Assembly (NCBI GenBank): GCA_949152475.1
Contig: OX424558.1
Location: 33,118,651-33,182,650, forward strand
DNA length: 64,000 nucleotides
Origin: Terebella lapidaria
Lineage: Eukaryota; Annelida; Polychaeta; Terebellida; Terebellidae
Reading direction: 5' to 3'
Under the pieces are notes generated by a model that had not been told where the DNA came from, did not search any database, and saw only the letters and a list, made by a program, of their open reading frames with translations. This document shows positions 1-12,278 of this stretch, piece by piece. Positions within the stretch are counted from its first letter, which is position 1. Every line of letters begins with the position of its first letter. A program made the position numbers and the translations under genes.

Positions 1-767
1 CGAATCTTTCTGAAATTTTCCACAAAAACGCTCAAAAATATTTCGAGAGGAAGGTATTTTTTTTAGTTTTTTTATTTTCGAAATTCTTTTAAAATGGATT
101 TTGGGTCTTTGACGGTCGTTTTCTCAAAATCTGTTCTGTAACTTTTTTTCTTATTGATGCATAACACTCCTCATATGTACCCCTATGATGTGTATAAGTT
201 TCGTTACCCTTGAATCTTTCAAAGTGGGCTATTTCGGGCCGAAACTCGGCCCAAAAGGGACTTTCCAATGTTAAATTCTCCTATGGTTGATAATGGGACA
301 CATTTGTCTAAATATCTCACTTATTAATGAGAACAGAGATTATGAATCAATTGTGGACTTATAGAAAATGATATATGCCGAATATTCTGATGACCTTGAA
401 TTTGACCTTTGAACTTATTTTCAAGGTCAGAGCACGAAATGGCTCATATATCGCTTATTATCGATTATACTGCTTAGGAATCAACTGTGGACATATAGGA
501 AATGATATATGCTGAATATTCTCGTGACTCTGAATTCGACCTTTAATCTCATTTTCAAGGTCAGAGCACAAAATGGCTAATATCTCATTTATTATCGATT
601 TACAGCTTAGGAATCAATTGTGAACATGTGGGAAACGATATACGCCGAATATTCTTATGACCTTGAATTTAACCAGTGACCTTATTTTCAAAGTAAGCGG
701 GATAAAATGGCTAATATCTAAAATATAAAATATATATTGTCCGGTAACCTGTCCTAGCCTTTGGGCG
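1..767 (-). repeat. Family A tandem-core element, cut by window start
   Basis: Reverse-strand copy of the main repeat family of this window. The first 280 bases are the complement of the family's right-hand unique part (AT-rich stretch, then the segment ending in fewer than one core unit). Bases 300-720 are degenerate core units with the recurring TGACCTTGAA / AAGGTCA words. The complement of the family's left terminus (GTCCGGTAACCT) lies at about 739-751, followed by a decayed form of the left palindrome. The right terminal hairpin lies outside the window. Confidence 0.85.
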
Positions 768-1544
768 TTTGAGTGTAAAACACTTTTCAAGAAAGACAGG
801 ATTATAATTTACATGTAAACATCGATATATCCAAATGCAGTAAAATTATGGAACTCCACCACTTGTCAGATGTTTCACAAATGATTACTCTACTGCAAAC
901 AATACAATACAATTGTTGTCAGCAATTTCATCTACTTAACAGCGATAAACAGTTTAGAGTTGAGCGAATATGAGGGAATAAGGGAAGGAAAGTTGTATGA
1001 ATGGCTCAACGAACACGATTATTCACCACATATACACATCGACACATATATAACCATGTAATATAAGACCAATGCTATCAAGGTAATTACAAGCACATCA
1101 ATCAGAACTAAATATAGTAGGATAGCTATACTGCTACATCTATGTACATGGGCCGAAACGTCCCTTGGTGTTATTGACATTTATCTATCGATCACATCAT
1201 ACACAGGCAATAACATATTGCGTCATATGGCAATGCATATTTTCCCAACAATTTCAAACTAACATTTACACAACTAACTTTACTGGCAATGCTGAATGAA
1301 TGGAACAATATACACAACCTATCATCTTTGGAGATGCTAATTAATGTTTTTATCAACAAATATGTTGCTTAAAAACGGCTAATATTATGAGGTTAAGAAG
1401 CTGAACTAATCACAATCTCAAGTTCCCCATAAAATATTAAAACGCAGATGCCACAAGTCAAAAATGAATATTACTCATTAAGGTGTTTAATCACCCATGT
1501 AACATGAAAGTATTACAAAATTGTTGTGAGATATAATGTGTTTG
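768..1544. other. Unannotated AT-rich sequence
   Basis: No convincing open reading frame, exon or repeat module was recognised. It is AT-rich unique-looking sequence downstream of the minus-strand lectin gene. Confidence 0.5.
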
Positions 1545-1895
1545 AGGGTCAGATGGCCGGATGGTTACGTGCGAGCGTTTAGTCGCTCAATTTGAACCAA
1601 GAGCTATCGCCGGTGCGGGTTCGATTCCGCCACGGGCCGCATGTGCGGTAATTGTAGGGGATTCTGTCCCTTCCCCCACACCTGGCAGTGCGCCCGTGAC
1701 TCGGAAGTCACGTAAAAGTGGCGGTCACTTTTCTAAAAAGTAATGAAAAAGACCCCTCTGAGAACGACATGTTCCCTGGCAGTGACCACTCTCAGAGGAC
1801 CAAATTCCAAATTGTGAAGAGCTTTGATAATGTGCGTGACGTTGATAAAGCGCTATATAAGAACTGGTTATTATTATTATTGTTAATATTATTAT
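1545..1895 (+). mobile_element. tRNA-derived SINE (SINE1)
   Basis: The head resembles a tRNA gene: an A-box-like segment around 1553-1565 (TGGCCGGATGGTT) and an exact B box GGTTCGATTCC at 1618-1628, correctly spaced for a polymerase III promoter. A long non-tRNA body follows. The tail has the word AGCGCTATATAA (about 1848-1860) and ends in a TTATTATT microsatellite. These are standard parts of a SINE. It is not a functional tRNA because there is no acceptor-stem pairing or anticodon arm of normal size. Part of the body (about 1776-1826) recurs at 47545-47600. Confidence 0.8.
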
Positions 1896-2274
1896 TATAC
1901 ATTAATATTTGCACCATTTTCAATTGTCTGTGCAAACTGTGATCAGTGAACAAGGCGTTCGTGCTGCAATACACAATTCGGCACATCACTATTTGAATCA
2001 GTGCCAACACGATCTATGTTATCTGTCTATATATGCCAAGACTATCTATGTTATATACATGTAGGCCCACAACCTGAAATCATTGCATAATTTCATAAAC
2101 ACATGTACCTTTTCGGTACTATCAAAATATAACTTCGTTGTCAGCACAAACCCACATTTTACGTGTTTAGGCCCCTGTTCAGACACCCATACCGTGTCAT
2201 TGAATTTCACACATAGAATGTGTTGATAGAGACTGAAGTCGTCCTAACCTGGATAATTTTATCGCGTAATGGAA
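1896..2274. other. 3' flank of the lectin-receptor gene
   Basis: Sequence beyond the minus-strand stop codon at 2275-2277. It probably contains the 3' UTR, but I could not identify a convincing polyadenylation signal, and no other feature is visible. Confidence 0.4.
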
Positions 2275-2545
2275 CTACTCGGAATACATATTCGGAAATC
2301 TGACTGAGTCGAATCCTGTTAAGCATCCACTTGGCGCTTCGGTGTGAGCTCCTGGGATCAGATATGACACCCTATCAGCCGCGTACGGCTGAATTATCGA
2401 TCTCTGCTGATCGGTCCGGGCGTGGCTTGTTTCAGGAGCGGGCGTGCATTGTGGGAAGGTTAAGTAGACCGATGTGTTTTGTTCATCCGGGCAGTCTTTT
2501 GGCGCGGTGTTTGCTTCCTCGCGACATTCAGGCTTGTCGCGTTTG
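2275..2545 (-). CDS. Lectin-receptor last coding exon: cytoplasmic tail
   Basis: A long pyrimidine-rich tract ending in TCTCACAG precedes the exon (acceptor AG at 2547-2546). The first base completes a Ser codon split with the transmembrane exon, and the frame runs 89 residues to TAG at 2275-2277. The start is basic (KRDK, a stop-transfer signal) and the rest is hydrophilic with four tyrosines in the contexts SVYLTF, QPYAAD, VSYLIP and NMYSE. None is a perfect ITIM (the first has F at +3), but phosphotyrosine signalling is possible. The open frame continues upstream into hydrophobic intron sequence, which I reject because of the strong acceptor. Confidence 0.75.
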
Positions 2546-5500
2546 CTGTGAGATGAAAATAAATAGTATAAAGAAATTGAGAATATTGCACCAACCAGGA
2601 GGAATAGAAAGCCAATAATATAATACGTGTAAAGGCGAGTCGAAAATGTTATGTGCACGATCATATTTGTTCCATCGTGCGCTTTGCCCAAACTTGCTGT
2701 AATATCCGCATATGAATGATATATCATGCAATAAACGGTTCCATGACGTCATAAGTGGTCATAGGACTTGATCAATGTGGTTGCATACATGTGTGGACAT
2801 CTACGGGCATTGTTTATTTCCCTAAATAATTTAGGGAATGTTAACACAGAATTTTTCTCTATTGGCCTCAGTGGCCGGGTAGCGTGACTAGTATATTATT
2901 GGCTTTTGGTCTGTCACTTCAGCCTGTGTGGTATAAAAGCCCCCTCTCTCTGGCCTCAATCTCTTTTTCTCCATTTACTTGCCCACCCGCCCGACCCTTA
3001 GAATGTCACATTACAAATCTTGAGATATCAATTTTAAGGGGTTTTATTAAATACATTCAACCTAACGGTATTTTGCATTTTATCATGTATATTATGTTTC
3101 ACAAATCACTTGTATAGGACAAAAACTACGTGTATGTACTTGAATGTTTGTATATATGTAAAAATGTATTCGGTTGTATGAATGTGAATGTATGCATATG
3201 AGGGATATTAGTCTAGTGCCCTGATGTGGTTAATAAATTTTGCCCACACTTTAGAGTTGTTCATTTCCATACATTCATACAGTAGGAATGAGGTTTTGAA
3301 CCGGCGCTACAGATATTACGTACGTTATTGTGGGCGTTACTTCGTGCGTTACGGGCGTAGGTACAAGGAAAAATGCAGAGTTAGTGCACTAGTGCAGCTG
3401 CTAGTAGATGAACAGTAAACAAACCTTGAAAGTATGTATCGAAATTCTTCAATTGTCAAGACTAAATATGCGTTAGAATGTGTCTGTTTTGTACAAAAAG
3501 ATCTTTGAATTACTGATTTTGCCCGGGATCGCTGAGGCTAAAAATAAACATCATCCATGCAGTCTAACTCAGCTTTTTCCTGTGTATAAACTATATACGT
3601 TTCATTGCCATACCGGATGCACTACTACTTTCATGGACCGACAATAGTGACTTCGGACGAAGTGCACAAATTTATGGTATTAAAGTCCCGGTTGAGACTC
3701 ACCTGTAGCAGATTGCAGAGGAGACAATTATGACGGCGAACAACAGAGCACCGGCGATAGATCCTCCTAAGATTATGTAGACATTGACCCCTGCAAGACA
3801 ACGAAACAGAGAACGTTACAAGACAACTTTTCTTATGATGATATATTGATAGGAGATCGAAAATTAGCCCAAGGGCTAAGAAAGGTTACCGGACAATATA
3901 TAATTTCGATGTTAGTATTTTGTCCCGTGACCTTGAAAAAGGTCATTGGTCAATTCAAGAACACGATAATATTCGGCATATGTCATGTTTAGTATGTTCA
4001 CAATTGATTCCTAAGCTGTAAAGTCAATAATAAGCGAAATATTAGCCATTATGTCCTGTGACCTTGAGAATGAGGTCAAAGGTCGAATTCAAGGTCATAG
4101 CAATATTCAGCATATATCATTTCCTCTATGTTCATGATTGATTCCTGAGCTATAAAGTCGATAATAAGCTAGCTATTAGCCATTTTGTCCTGTGACCTTG
4201 AAAATTAGGTCAAAGGTGAAGTTCAAGGTCATGACAATGTTCAGATTATATCATTTTCTATATGTCCACAATTGATTGCTAAACTGTAATCTCGTCGATA
4301 AAAAGCGAGATATTAGCCATTTCGTTTTCTGACCTTGAAAATGAGGTCAAGGTCAAATTCAGGGTCATAGCAGTATTCAGGATATATCATTTCCTATATG
4401 TTCATGATTGATTCCTAAGCTGTAAAGTCGATAATAAGCGAGAGATTAGCTATTTTGTCCTGCGACCTTGAAAATGAGATCAAAGTTCAAGGTCATGACA
4501 ATGTTCGAAATGTATCATTTTCTATATGTTCACAATTGATTACTAAGCTGTAAGGTCGATAAAAAGCGAACTATTAGCCATGTTGTCCTGTGATCCTGAA
4601 AATGAGGTTAAGGGTCAAATTCAATGTCATGGCAATTATCTGCATATATCATTTCCTATATGTCCACAATTGATTCGTAAGCTGTAAAGTCAATAATAAG
4701 CGAGATATTAGCCATTTTGTGCTCTGACCTTGAAACTGAGGTCATAGGTCAAATTCAAGGACACGATAATATTCAGCATATATCATTTCCTATATGTCCA
4801 CAACTGATCCCTAAGCTGTAAAATCGATAATAAGTGAGATATTAGCCATTTTGTTCTGTGACCTTGAAAATGAGGTCAAAGGTCAAATTCAAGGTCATCA
4901 AAATATTCGGCATATATCATCTATATGTAAAAAAAGTTACTGAACAGATTTTGAGAAAGCGACCGTTAAAATCCAAAACTGGCCATTCTTCGACTAAAAT
5001 GGCTGCTCTGACCTTGAAATCGAGGTCAGAGGTCAAATTCAAGGTCACGAGAATATTCAGCATATATTATTTCCTATATGTCCACATTGATTCCTAGTCT
5101 CTAATCTCACTATTTAGTGAGATATTAGGCTTAATATGTCCCAGTATAAAGCATAGGAGAATTTAACATGGGAAAGTCTCATTTGGGCCGAGTTTGGGCC
5201 CAAATTGGCCCACTTCGAGCGATTCAAGGGCAACAAAAATTATACATGTCACAGGGGTACATAGAATGAGTATTATGCATCAATAAAAAAAAAGTTGCTG
5301 ATAAAATTTTGAGAAAATGACCGTCAAAGTCCAAAATTGGCCATTTTCCGACGAAAACGGCCGCCATTTTGAGAAAAAATGCGAAAATAAAAAAACTAAA
5401 AAATACCTCCCTCTCGAAATATTTTTAGGCATTTTTGTGCAAAATTTCAGATAAATCCGACAGTGAACTTTAAAGATAAAATTTTGACAGACGACGGACG

Positions 5501-8500
5501 CCGGACGACGGACGCAACACCACGGCAATAGGTCATCGGACCAAAGGTCCGGTAACCTAAAAACACCGTTTTATAGTATGCTTCTCTGCGCGCTTGTACG
5601 GCGGTTTTATGTGTTCGCAGATACATGTGGGTCTATATTGGTCGAATATCCTATTTTGATCAACAGTGCAATGGTTTGTTGAATATTAACAATGTATAAA
5701 CGACAGGACTGTGGAAAAAAACAATGACGCGCCGTGTATAAATGTCCCATTTATGCCTGCAAACTTCGTTTTGCGTGATTAAATGACAGCTCTGATTTGC
5801 TCATGCGCTTCGGTCGTTCTGGCACATAGAACTTGGAATTCGACGGTTCAAAGCGATAATTTTTATAATCACAAGGAATGTGAATCAGAAGATGCGTCCA
5901 TTGAGGTGAAACTGATTGTTGGTTACTAGTATCCTACTTTGGTTATTGTGACTACATTTTGATAAAAAAATAATAATTATGTAATCTGGTTCGGGCCTAC
6001 TGACCATGCTTAAATGATCATTACGCCCTTACCAGATCACATTATTGATATATTCTCTTTCAGTTTATTTTGCATCGTGTGGGTTGAAATTTATGGGTCG
6101 ACATTCATTTGTTTTATTTCTGCTATAACATGTTTGTATACATATTATTTTTCTACAAATAAAGTGATGGAATTACCTTTTCCGTTGTCTCCCGGTGTTG
6201 TCGTACTATCTACCTCAGTTGTGAAAGATAGAAGACACGGCTCGATATGTATTTGTTGTGAACATGTTCTTATTTTTTCTCCAAATAAAGTGATGGGCTT
6301 ACCATTTCCGGTGATTCCCGGTGATGTTGTCGTAACCTCAGTTGTTTCTGTGAAAGATAGAAGACACGGCTCGACATGTATTTGTTATAATTCTGTTATA
6401 ACATGTTTATATACATGTTATTTTCTTTCTCCAAATAAAGTGATGGACTTGCCATTCCCGGTGATTCCCGGTGATGTTGTCGTAACTGCCTCAGTTCTTT
6501 CTGTGAAAGATGGAAGACACGGTTCGACATGGAATAGTTGTAATTCTGTTATAACATGTTTATATACATGTTATTTTTTTTTCCAACAAATGAATTGATG
6601 GACTTGCTATTTCTGGTGATTCCCGGTGATGTTGTCGTAACAGTAGCGGAACAATCTGCCTCAGTTGTTTCTGTGAAAAATAGAAGAGAATAGATTGCAC
6701 ACGCATATATTCAAGCGAATAAATATGGCAATCCAAGAATAGTACTATGAAAGCCTGCACAACATTTATAACACATAAACATACATTATGCGAAAAAAAT
6801 ATGTTTAAACTGCTGCTTACATGTATATCAGAATTATACACCAATTGCATTCGTTCAGGATCAATTTCTACCCCGCATCCGAGTCTGGTGGTGCTGCCAA
6901 GGTGCGGAGATTGATTTATCTACTACGATTTTTCAACAGATACGTTGGCCTACCTAGTGTACTTGTGGTCGTAATAGTGATATCCGATTTGATAGTTGGT
7001 TACTTGGTTGATTGAATGACTGGTTGATGATTAAATGATTGACTGTTAAGTTGGTTGATCTGCTGATTGACTGAAAAAACTAGAATCAGTTTATACTTAC
7101 TCCGATTGCCACATCCTTTGCACTCACAGACGAAATAGAGGCTACCTTCTTCACACTTTTTGTCGGCCCAGTTGCCGTCCTGTTTTAGATCTAGATGAAT
7201 ACATGGTTCATCCTTTCCTGAGCCTTCTCCTTTCCGCCACTGTGTGTACGTGATAGGCTTGTACTGTTGTGCCTCACATCCTGTCACTGATATAAACGCA
7301 ATGTAACGACTCATCTCAGCATACTCATATGAAAAACATAATTATGGGAATCAAAAGTTTCATTTAAACTTTCCACGCACAAAAGAAAACTTCCGTATCC
7401 GCATTTATTCAGAGATTTCTCCACGTTTTATATCACACTATTTTTCATTTTCATTGATTGCAGAAAAATCTGACTAAGATTTCATGAATGTTGATGACTG
7501 GTAATTTGAAACCAGGTGTGTAATTCAATCCAAATATGCATATGTCGTCCAATAATTCCCTTACCAGTAACCCAGGACCAGGGATGCCGCACGACTCCCA
7601 TCCAGTATTGCTGGGTGGTATTCCTTTCTCGCACTTGATCTCTCAATAACTCTTCCGAGTAAGCTAGGGACCTGCGGCTGTTCTCCTTTTGGCATGACTG
7701 GTTTGCATCGGACCAGGTCTGTACCGGGTCTTCGCCCGCTATGACATGTCCTAGAGCAGGAATGAAAAAAGACAGCTAGGATTCGAGCAACACCTGCATG
7801 CATATTTCATAATAACGGCAAAAATTAGCCCAAAGGCCAAGACAGGTTACAGGACAAAATATGTTTTATATTTTAGATATTAGCTGTTTTGTCCCGTGAC
7901 ATTGAAACGAACTTGAATATAAGGTCGAAGGTCAAATTAAGATCATCAAAATATTCAGCATACATCATTATCTTTATATTCAGAATAACGGTGGTTTATT
8001 TCAGTCACGTGATTCACAAAAGTAAATTCATAAATAGAAAAACTAAATTCGAAAATATTTTTTTGCAAATTGATGAATAAAAAAAAGTAAATTGGAAATT
8101 AAAAAAGGTAAATTGTTAATTCGGAAAAAGTAAATTCATAAAAAGGAAAAGAGCAAATTGCAAATTAAAAAAGGCAAATTGTTAATTCCGGAAAAGTAAA
8201 TTCATAATAGAAAAACTAATTTGGAAATTATTTTATGCAAATTGTTAAATAAAAAAGTAAATTGCAGATTAAAAAAGGCAAATTGTTAATTCCGAAGACG
8301 TAAATTCATTAATAAAAAAACTAAATTGCAAATTATTTTTTGCAAATTGTTAAATAAAAAAGTAAATTGTAAATTAAGAATTAGCCCAAGGGCTAAAATA
8401 GGTTACCGGACAATGTTTTTATAATTTAGAAATTAGTCATTTTGTCCCGGACCTTGAAAATGGGGTCAAAGGTGAATTTAAAGGTCACGAGGATATTCAG

Positions 8501-11500
8501 GATATATATCACTTCATGTCCACAAGTTATTCTTAAGATGTAAAGTCGATAATAAGTGAGAGATTAGCCATTATGTGCTCTGACCTTGCAAATGGGGTCA
8601 AAGGTCAAATTCAAGGTCATCAGAATATTTGGCATACATCATTTCCTATATATCCACAATTGGTTTCTAAGCTTTAAAGTCGATAATTAGCGAAATATTA
8701 GCCTTTCGTGCTTTGACCTTGAAAATGAGGTCAAAGGTTAAAAATGAAGGACACGAGAATATTCGACATATATTATTTCTCATATATCCACAATTGATTC
8801 CTGAGCTGTAAAGTCGATAATAAGCGAGATATTAGCCATTTTGTGCTTAGACCTTGTAAACGAGGTCAAAGGTCAAATTCAAGGTCACGAAAATATTCGG
8901 CATATATCATTTACTATATGTCCACAATTGATTTCTAAGCTGTAAGGTTGATAATAAACGAGATATTAGCCATTCTGTGCTTTGATCTTGAAAATGAGGT
9001 CATAGGTCAAATTCAAGGTCACGAGAATATTCGGCTGATATCATTTCCCATATGTCCTCAATTGATATCTAACCTGTATAGTCTATAATAAGCGAGATAT
9101 TAGCCATTCTGTGCTTTGACCTTGTAAACGAGGTCAAAGGTCAAATTCAAGGTCATGAGAACATTAAGCATATATCACATCCTATATGTCCACATTTAAT
9201 TCCTAAGCTGTAAAGTAGAGATTAAGCGAGATATTAGCCATTTTGTGCTCTGACTTTGAAAAAATGGGGTCAGAGGTCAAATTCGAGGTCACGAGAATGT
9301 TCAGCATATATCATTTCCTATATGTCCTCAATTGATTCTTAGCCTCTAATATCAATACTAAGTGAGATATTAGGCATAATGTGTCCCATTATAAAGCATG
9401 GGAGAATTTAACATGGAGAAGTCCCATTTGGGATCAGTCTCAGAATTGAAAATGGCCACCACACGCAGACCGGCGATTCAAATGCAACGAAACTTATACA
9501 TATCACAGAGGTATGTGGGGGGAATCTTTTGAAACAAAAATCTCAAAACTGTTTGAATAGTTTTCGAGAAAATGGCCACCAAATTTAGAAATTGGCCATT
9601 TTTCGTCTAAAATGGCCGCCATTTCGGAAAAAATGCGAAAATAAAAAACTAAACTTTCCTGGGAATAGTTTTAGCTATTTTTGTGCAAAATTTCATAAAA
9701 TTTCGACCGTAAACTTTAAAGATAAAAATGTGGACGGACGGACGATGGAAGACGGACGACGAACGCAACGCCACGCCGATAGGTTATTGGACCAAAGGTC
9801 CGGTAACCTAAAAATGCCAATTGTTAGTTGCGAAAAAGTACATTCATAAATAGAAAAACTAAATTCAAAATTATTTTGTACAAGTTGTTGAATAAAAAAG
9901 TAAATTGCAAATTAAAAAAGGCAAATTGTTTATTCCGGAAAAATAAATTCACAAAAAAAAACTAAATTGTAAATTATATTTGCAAATTGTTAAATAAAAA
10001 ATTAGCCCAAGGGCTAAGAAAGGTTACCGAGCTCGATTCTACACCGTGAAGATGGCGGCATAACTTTTTTAGAGCTCCTGTCTGTGCGATCGAAATGTAG
10101 TGATTTAAACAAAACTTGAGAAACCACAAGTTAACTGGCACAACAGAAACAAATATAAGTGTGATAATTCACAATTGGTGAAATTTGGTGTGAAATTAAG
10201 TTGAACAGGTGGTATTTCGAAGGTGTTTACGTTGGTGTTGACCAACAAGACAGTGAAAGTGGGCGATAATAGAGGTGTGTGTCCATGGCATAGGCGACGG
10301 CTGAATACAATCTACAGTACACACGGCAATTTTTTGCAGTCACGCCTCAATGAACACCATGTTACACCAAGGTAAATCCAAGATGCATACAAAGCCAGAG
10401 GTTTCTATGAGACAGGAACTTCTATCTGCGTTAACAGAAATGGGCCTGGACACGGTTTCAAAAGACCTGGCTGATATAAAGCACATAGTTAGTACTGTAC
10501 AGACGAAACAATCTGACCTGCAGGCTTCTCTCGAGTTCACGCAAAAAGCACAAGAGGCCACCAAAGAGGATGTTAGAATATTAAGAAACCACAATGAGCA
10601 ATTGATGAAACGACTCCAGTTCTCTGAGAATAGAATAACCGAACTTGAAAACAAAGTGATAAATTTGGAAACGAACATTGACGGAACCCAGTACCACTCA
10701 ATGAAAAACAATCTCGTTTTCTACAATATTCCAGAAGCCCCCAAAGAAAACACCCGATTAATTTTGATGAACTTTTTGAAGGGTGACATGCAAATTCCCA
10801 GAGAGTGTTTCAAAATCGAGCAGCTTGATACCTCTCAACCCCCAAACACTGTCTGGGTTGAACGATGCCACAGATTCGGTCAAGGGGGGCCATCGAGACC
10901 TCGTCCAATAGTCGCTGTCTGCGTCCTGGGCAGGGAAATCATCATGTCACACACTAAACAATTGGCTGGAACAGACTTTTTCGTCGCGCAACAACTACCA
11001 CCGAAACTCGCAGAAGACAAATATAAGATTTCCCATGTTTACCGGGAGGCAAAAACACAGGGGAAAAAACCGCGATTTGTGGGTAAGGGCTCCGCGGTAC
11101 TGGTGGACGACGAGATACACAGACTCCCTACAATCCCAAAATGCCACCTCAGCACTACAGAACTGCTAGAATACAAAAATAAGATCCAGGTCTCGAGTAG
11201 TAACATAGTTACTGAGCAAGGAAACCACTTCGCTGCACATGTGACTAGAGTCAACTCAGCTGCGGATATCTCTCCTGCACTGTCAGTGATAAAACACTCT
11301 CATCACAGACTCTCCAATGCTACCCATTCCATGTTTGCAGCAAGGATCTTAACAGAGGCCGGGCTACAGGAGTACTCTGATGACGATGGTGAATTCACCG
11401 GGGCTCGACACATCCTGAAGGCTATGCGCGATTGTCAGGCTGTCAACAAAATTGTGGTGGTGAACAGATGGGCCAGTGGAACCCAACTTGGAAGGAGGCG

Positions 11501-11887
11501 TTTCCAGATCATAACACATTGTACAAAGGACGTTATACGGAAAGCCGAAGGTAACGCAATGGTACCAGGAGGGGGAGAACACACGAATGTCACCAGTCCA
11601 AGCCTAACAATGAGCTCACCGCAATACACATCGTACACCAGCAAAGCCCCCCAGGACTCCACACCAACCCAACCCAATAAACGTGCTGATCAGCGCCCCA
11701 CACCACCGCAGCACTTGATGTCGTCAGGATCTCCGGACATGAACTCTGTAGCATCTGGCGGTGGCATGCTCCCAGTGTAATCTTGCAGGCACACAGAACA
11801 GTTTGAATTCAAGACTTAATTGAGTAAAGTCCGATAGGAAATGTTAGAATAGGAGGCTGGTTAGAATGTATATAAATACGAATATGT

Positions 11888-11930
<43 letters not shown>

Positions 11931-12247
11931 CAGGTGTGTATATCCACATATAAATGAATGTATTTCAAATCGAGGTCACTGAGGTTGGAATCGTAGGTAT
12001 TTATATGTATCTCGTAAACGAGACGTGTCCGTAAATATCGTTTAGTTTTATGTTAAGGAAGTTACTGACAGGAAAAATTGTTGTAAAGTGTGTTTGATCC
12101 GGATGTTGATAATAAGACGAACAAAATAAATAAATAAATATAATTTTTATTTAGCATATGAACATATGTATATATCGTGGACATAATTTGTTTTTGGTTT
12201 TTTTCTTGTTTTTGTTTTTGTCTTGTCAGGGGTGAAAGAAAGAGAAG

Positions 12248-12278
<31 letters not shown>

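Larger units (their letters stand above)
6120..6700 (-). repeat. Four-copy tandem duplication of a stalk mini-exon and its intron flank
   Basis: Units of about 150-170 bp repeat here. Each holds, on the minus strand, TATCTTTCACAG, a 45-63-bp coding segment ending GGAAATG or similar, a donor, then CCATCACTTTATTTGG and an ATGTTATA-rich intron stretch. Three copies keep both splice sites. The copy at 6177-6213 lacks the CACAG acceptor and would meet an in-frame TAG, so it looks decayed. The plus-strand open frame across this block is only a by-product of the repeat period. Confidence 0.8.

Noticed and set aside
1553..1628. tRNA gene
   Set aside because: A and B boxes are present but there is no cloverleaf. 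The element continues into a SINE body and tail. The same reasoning applies to 56341-56405.
2331..2618. 95-codon plus-strand frame
   Set aside because: Antisense to the lectin-receptor tail exon, with no recognisable motif.
2528..2752. Hydrophobic stretch upstream of the tail exon as an alternative transmembrane segment
   Set aside because: It lies on the intron side of a strong pyrimidine-tract acceptor, and the spliced exon at 3703-3790 supplies the membrane span in the right phase.
6014..6598. 194-codon plus-strand frame with internal protein repeats
   Set aside because: It is the reverse side of tandemly duplicated minus-strand mini-exons and introns. The repeat period happens to keep a frame open, and the splice sites and phases support the minus strand.
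7561..7803. 80-codon minus-strand frame over the lectin exon
   Set aside because: It is in a different frame from the lectin domain. The spliced frame gives clear C-type lectin motifs with matching phases, whereas this one gives none.
10340..10711. 123-codon minus-strand frame
   Set aside because: Antisense shadow of the LINE ORF1 coiled coil. Hydrophobic composition is a by-product of the Glu/Lys-rich plus strand.
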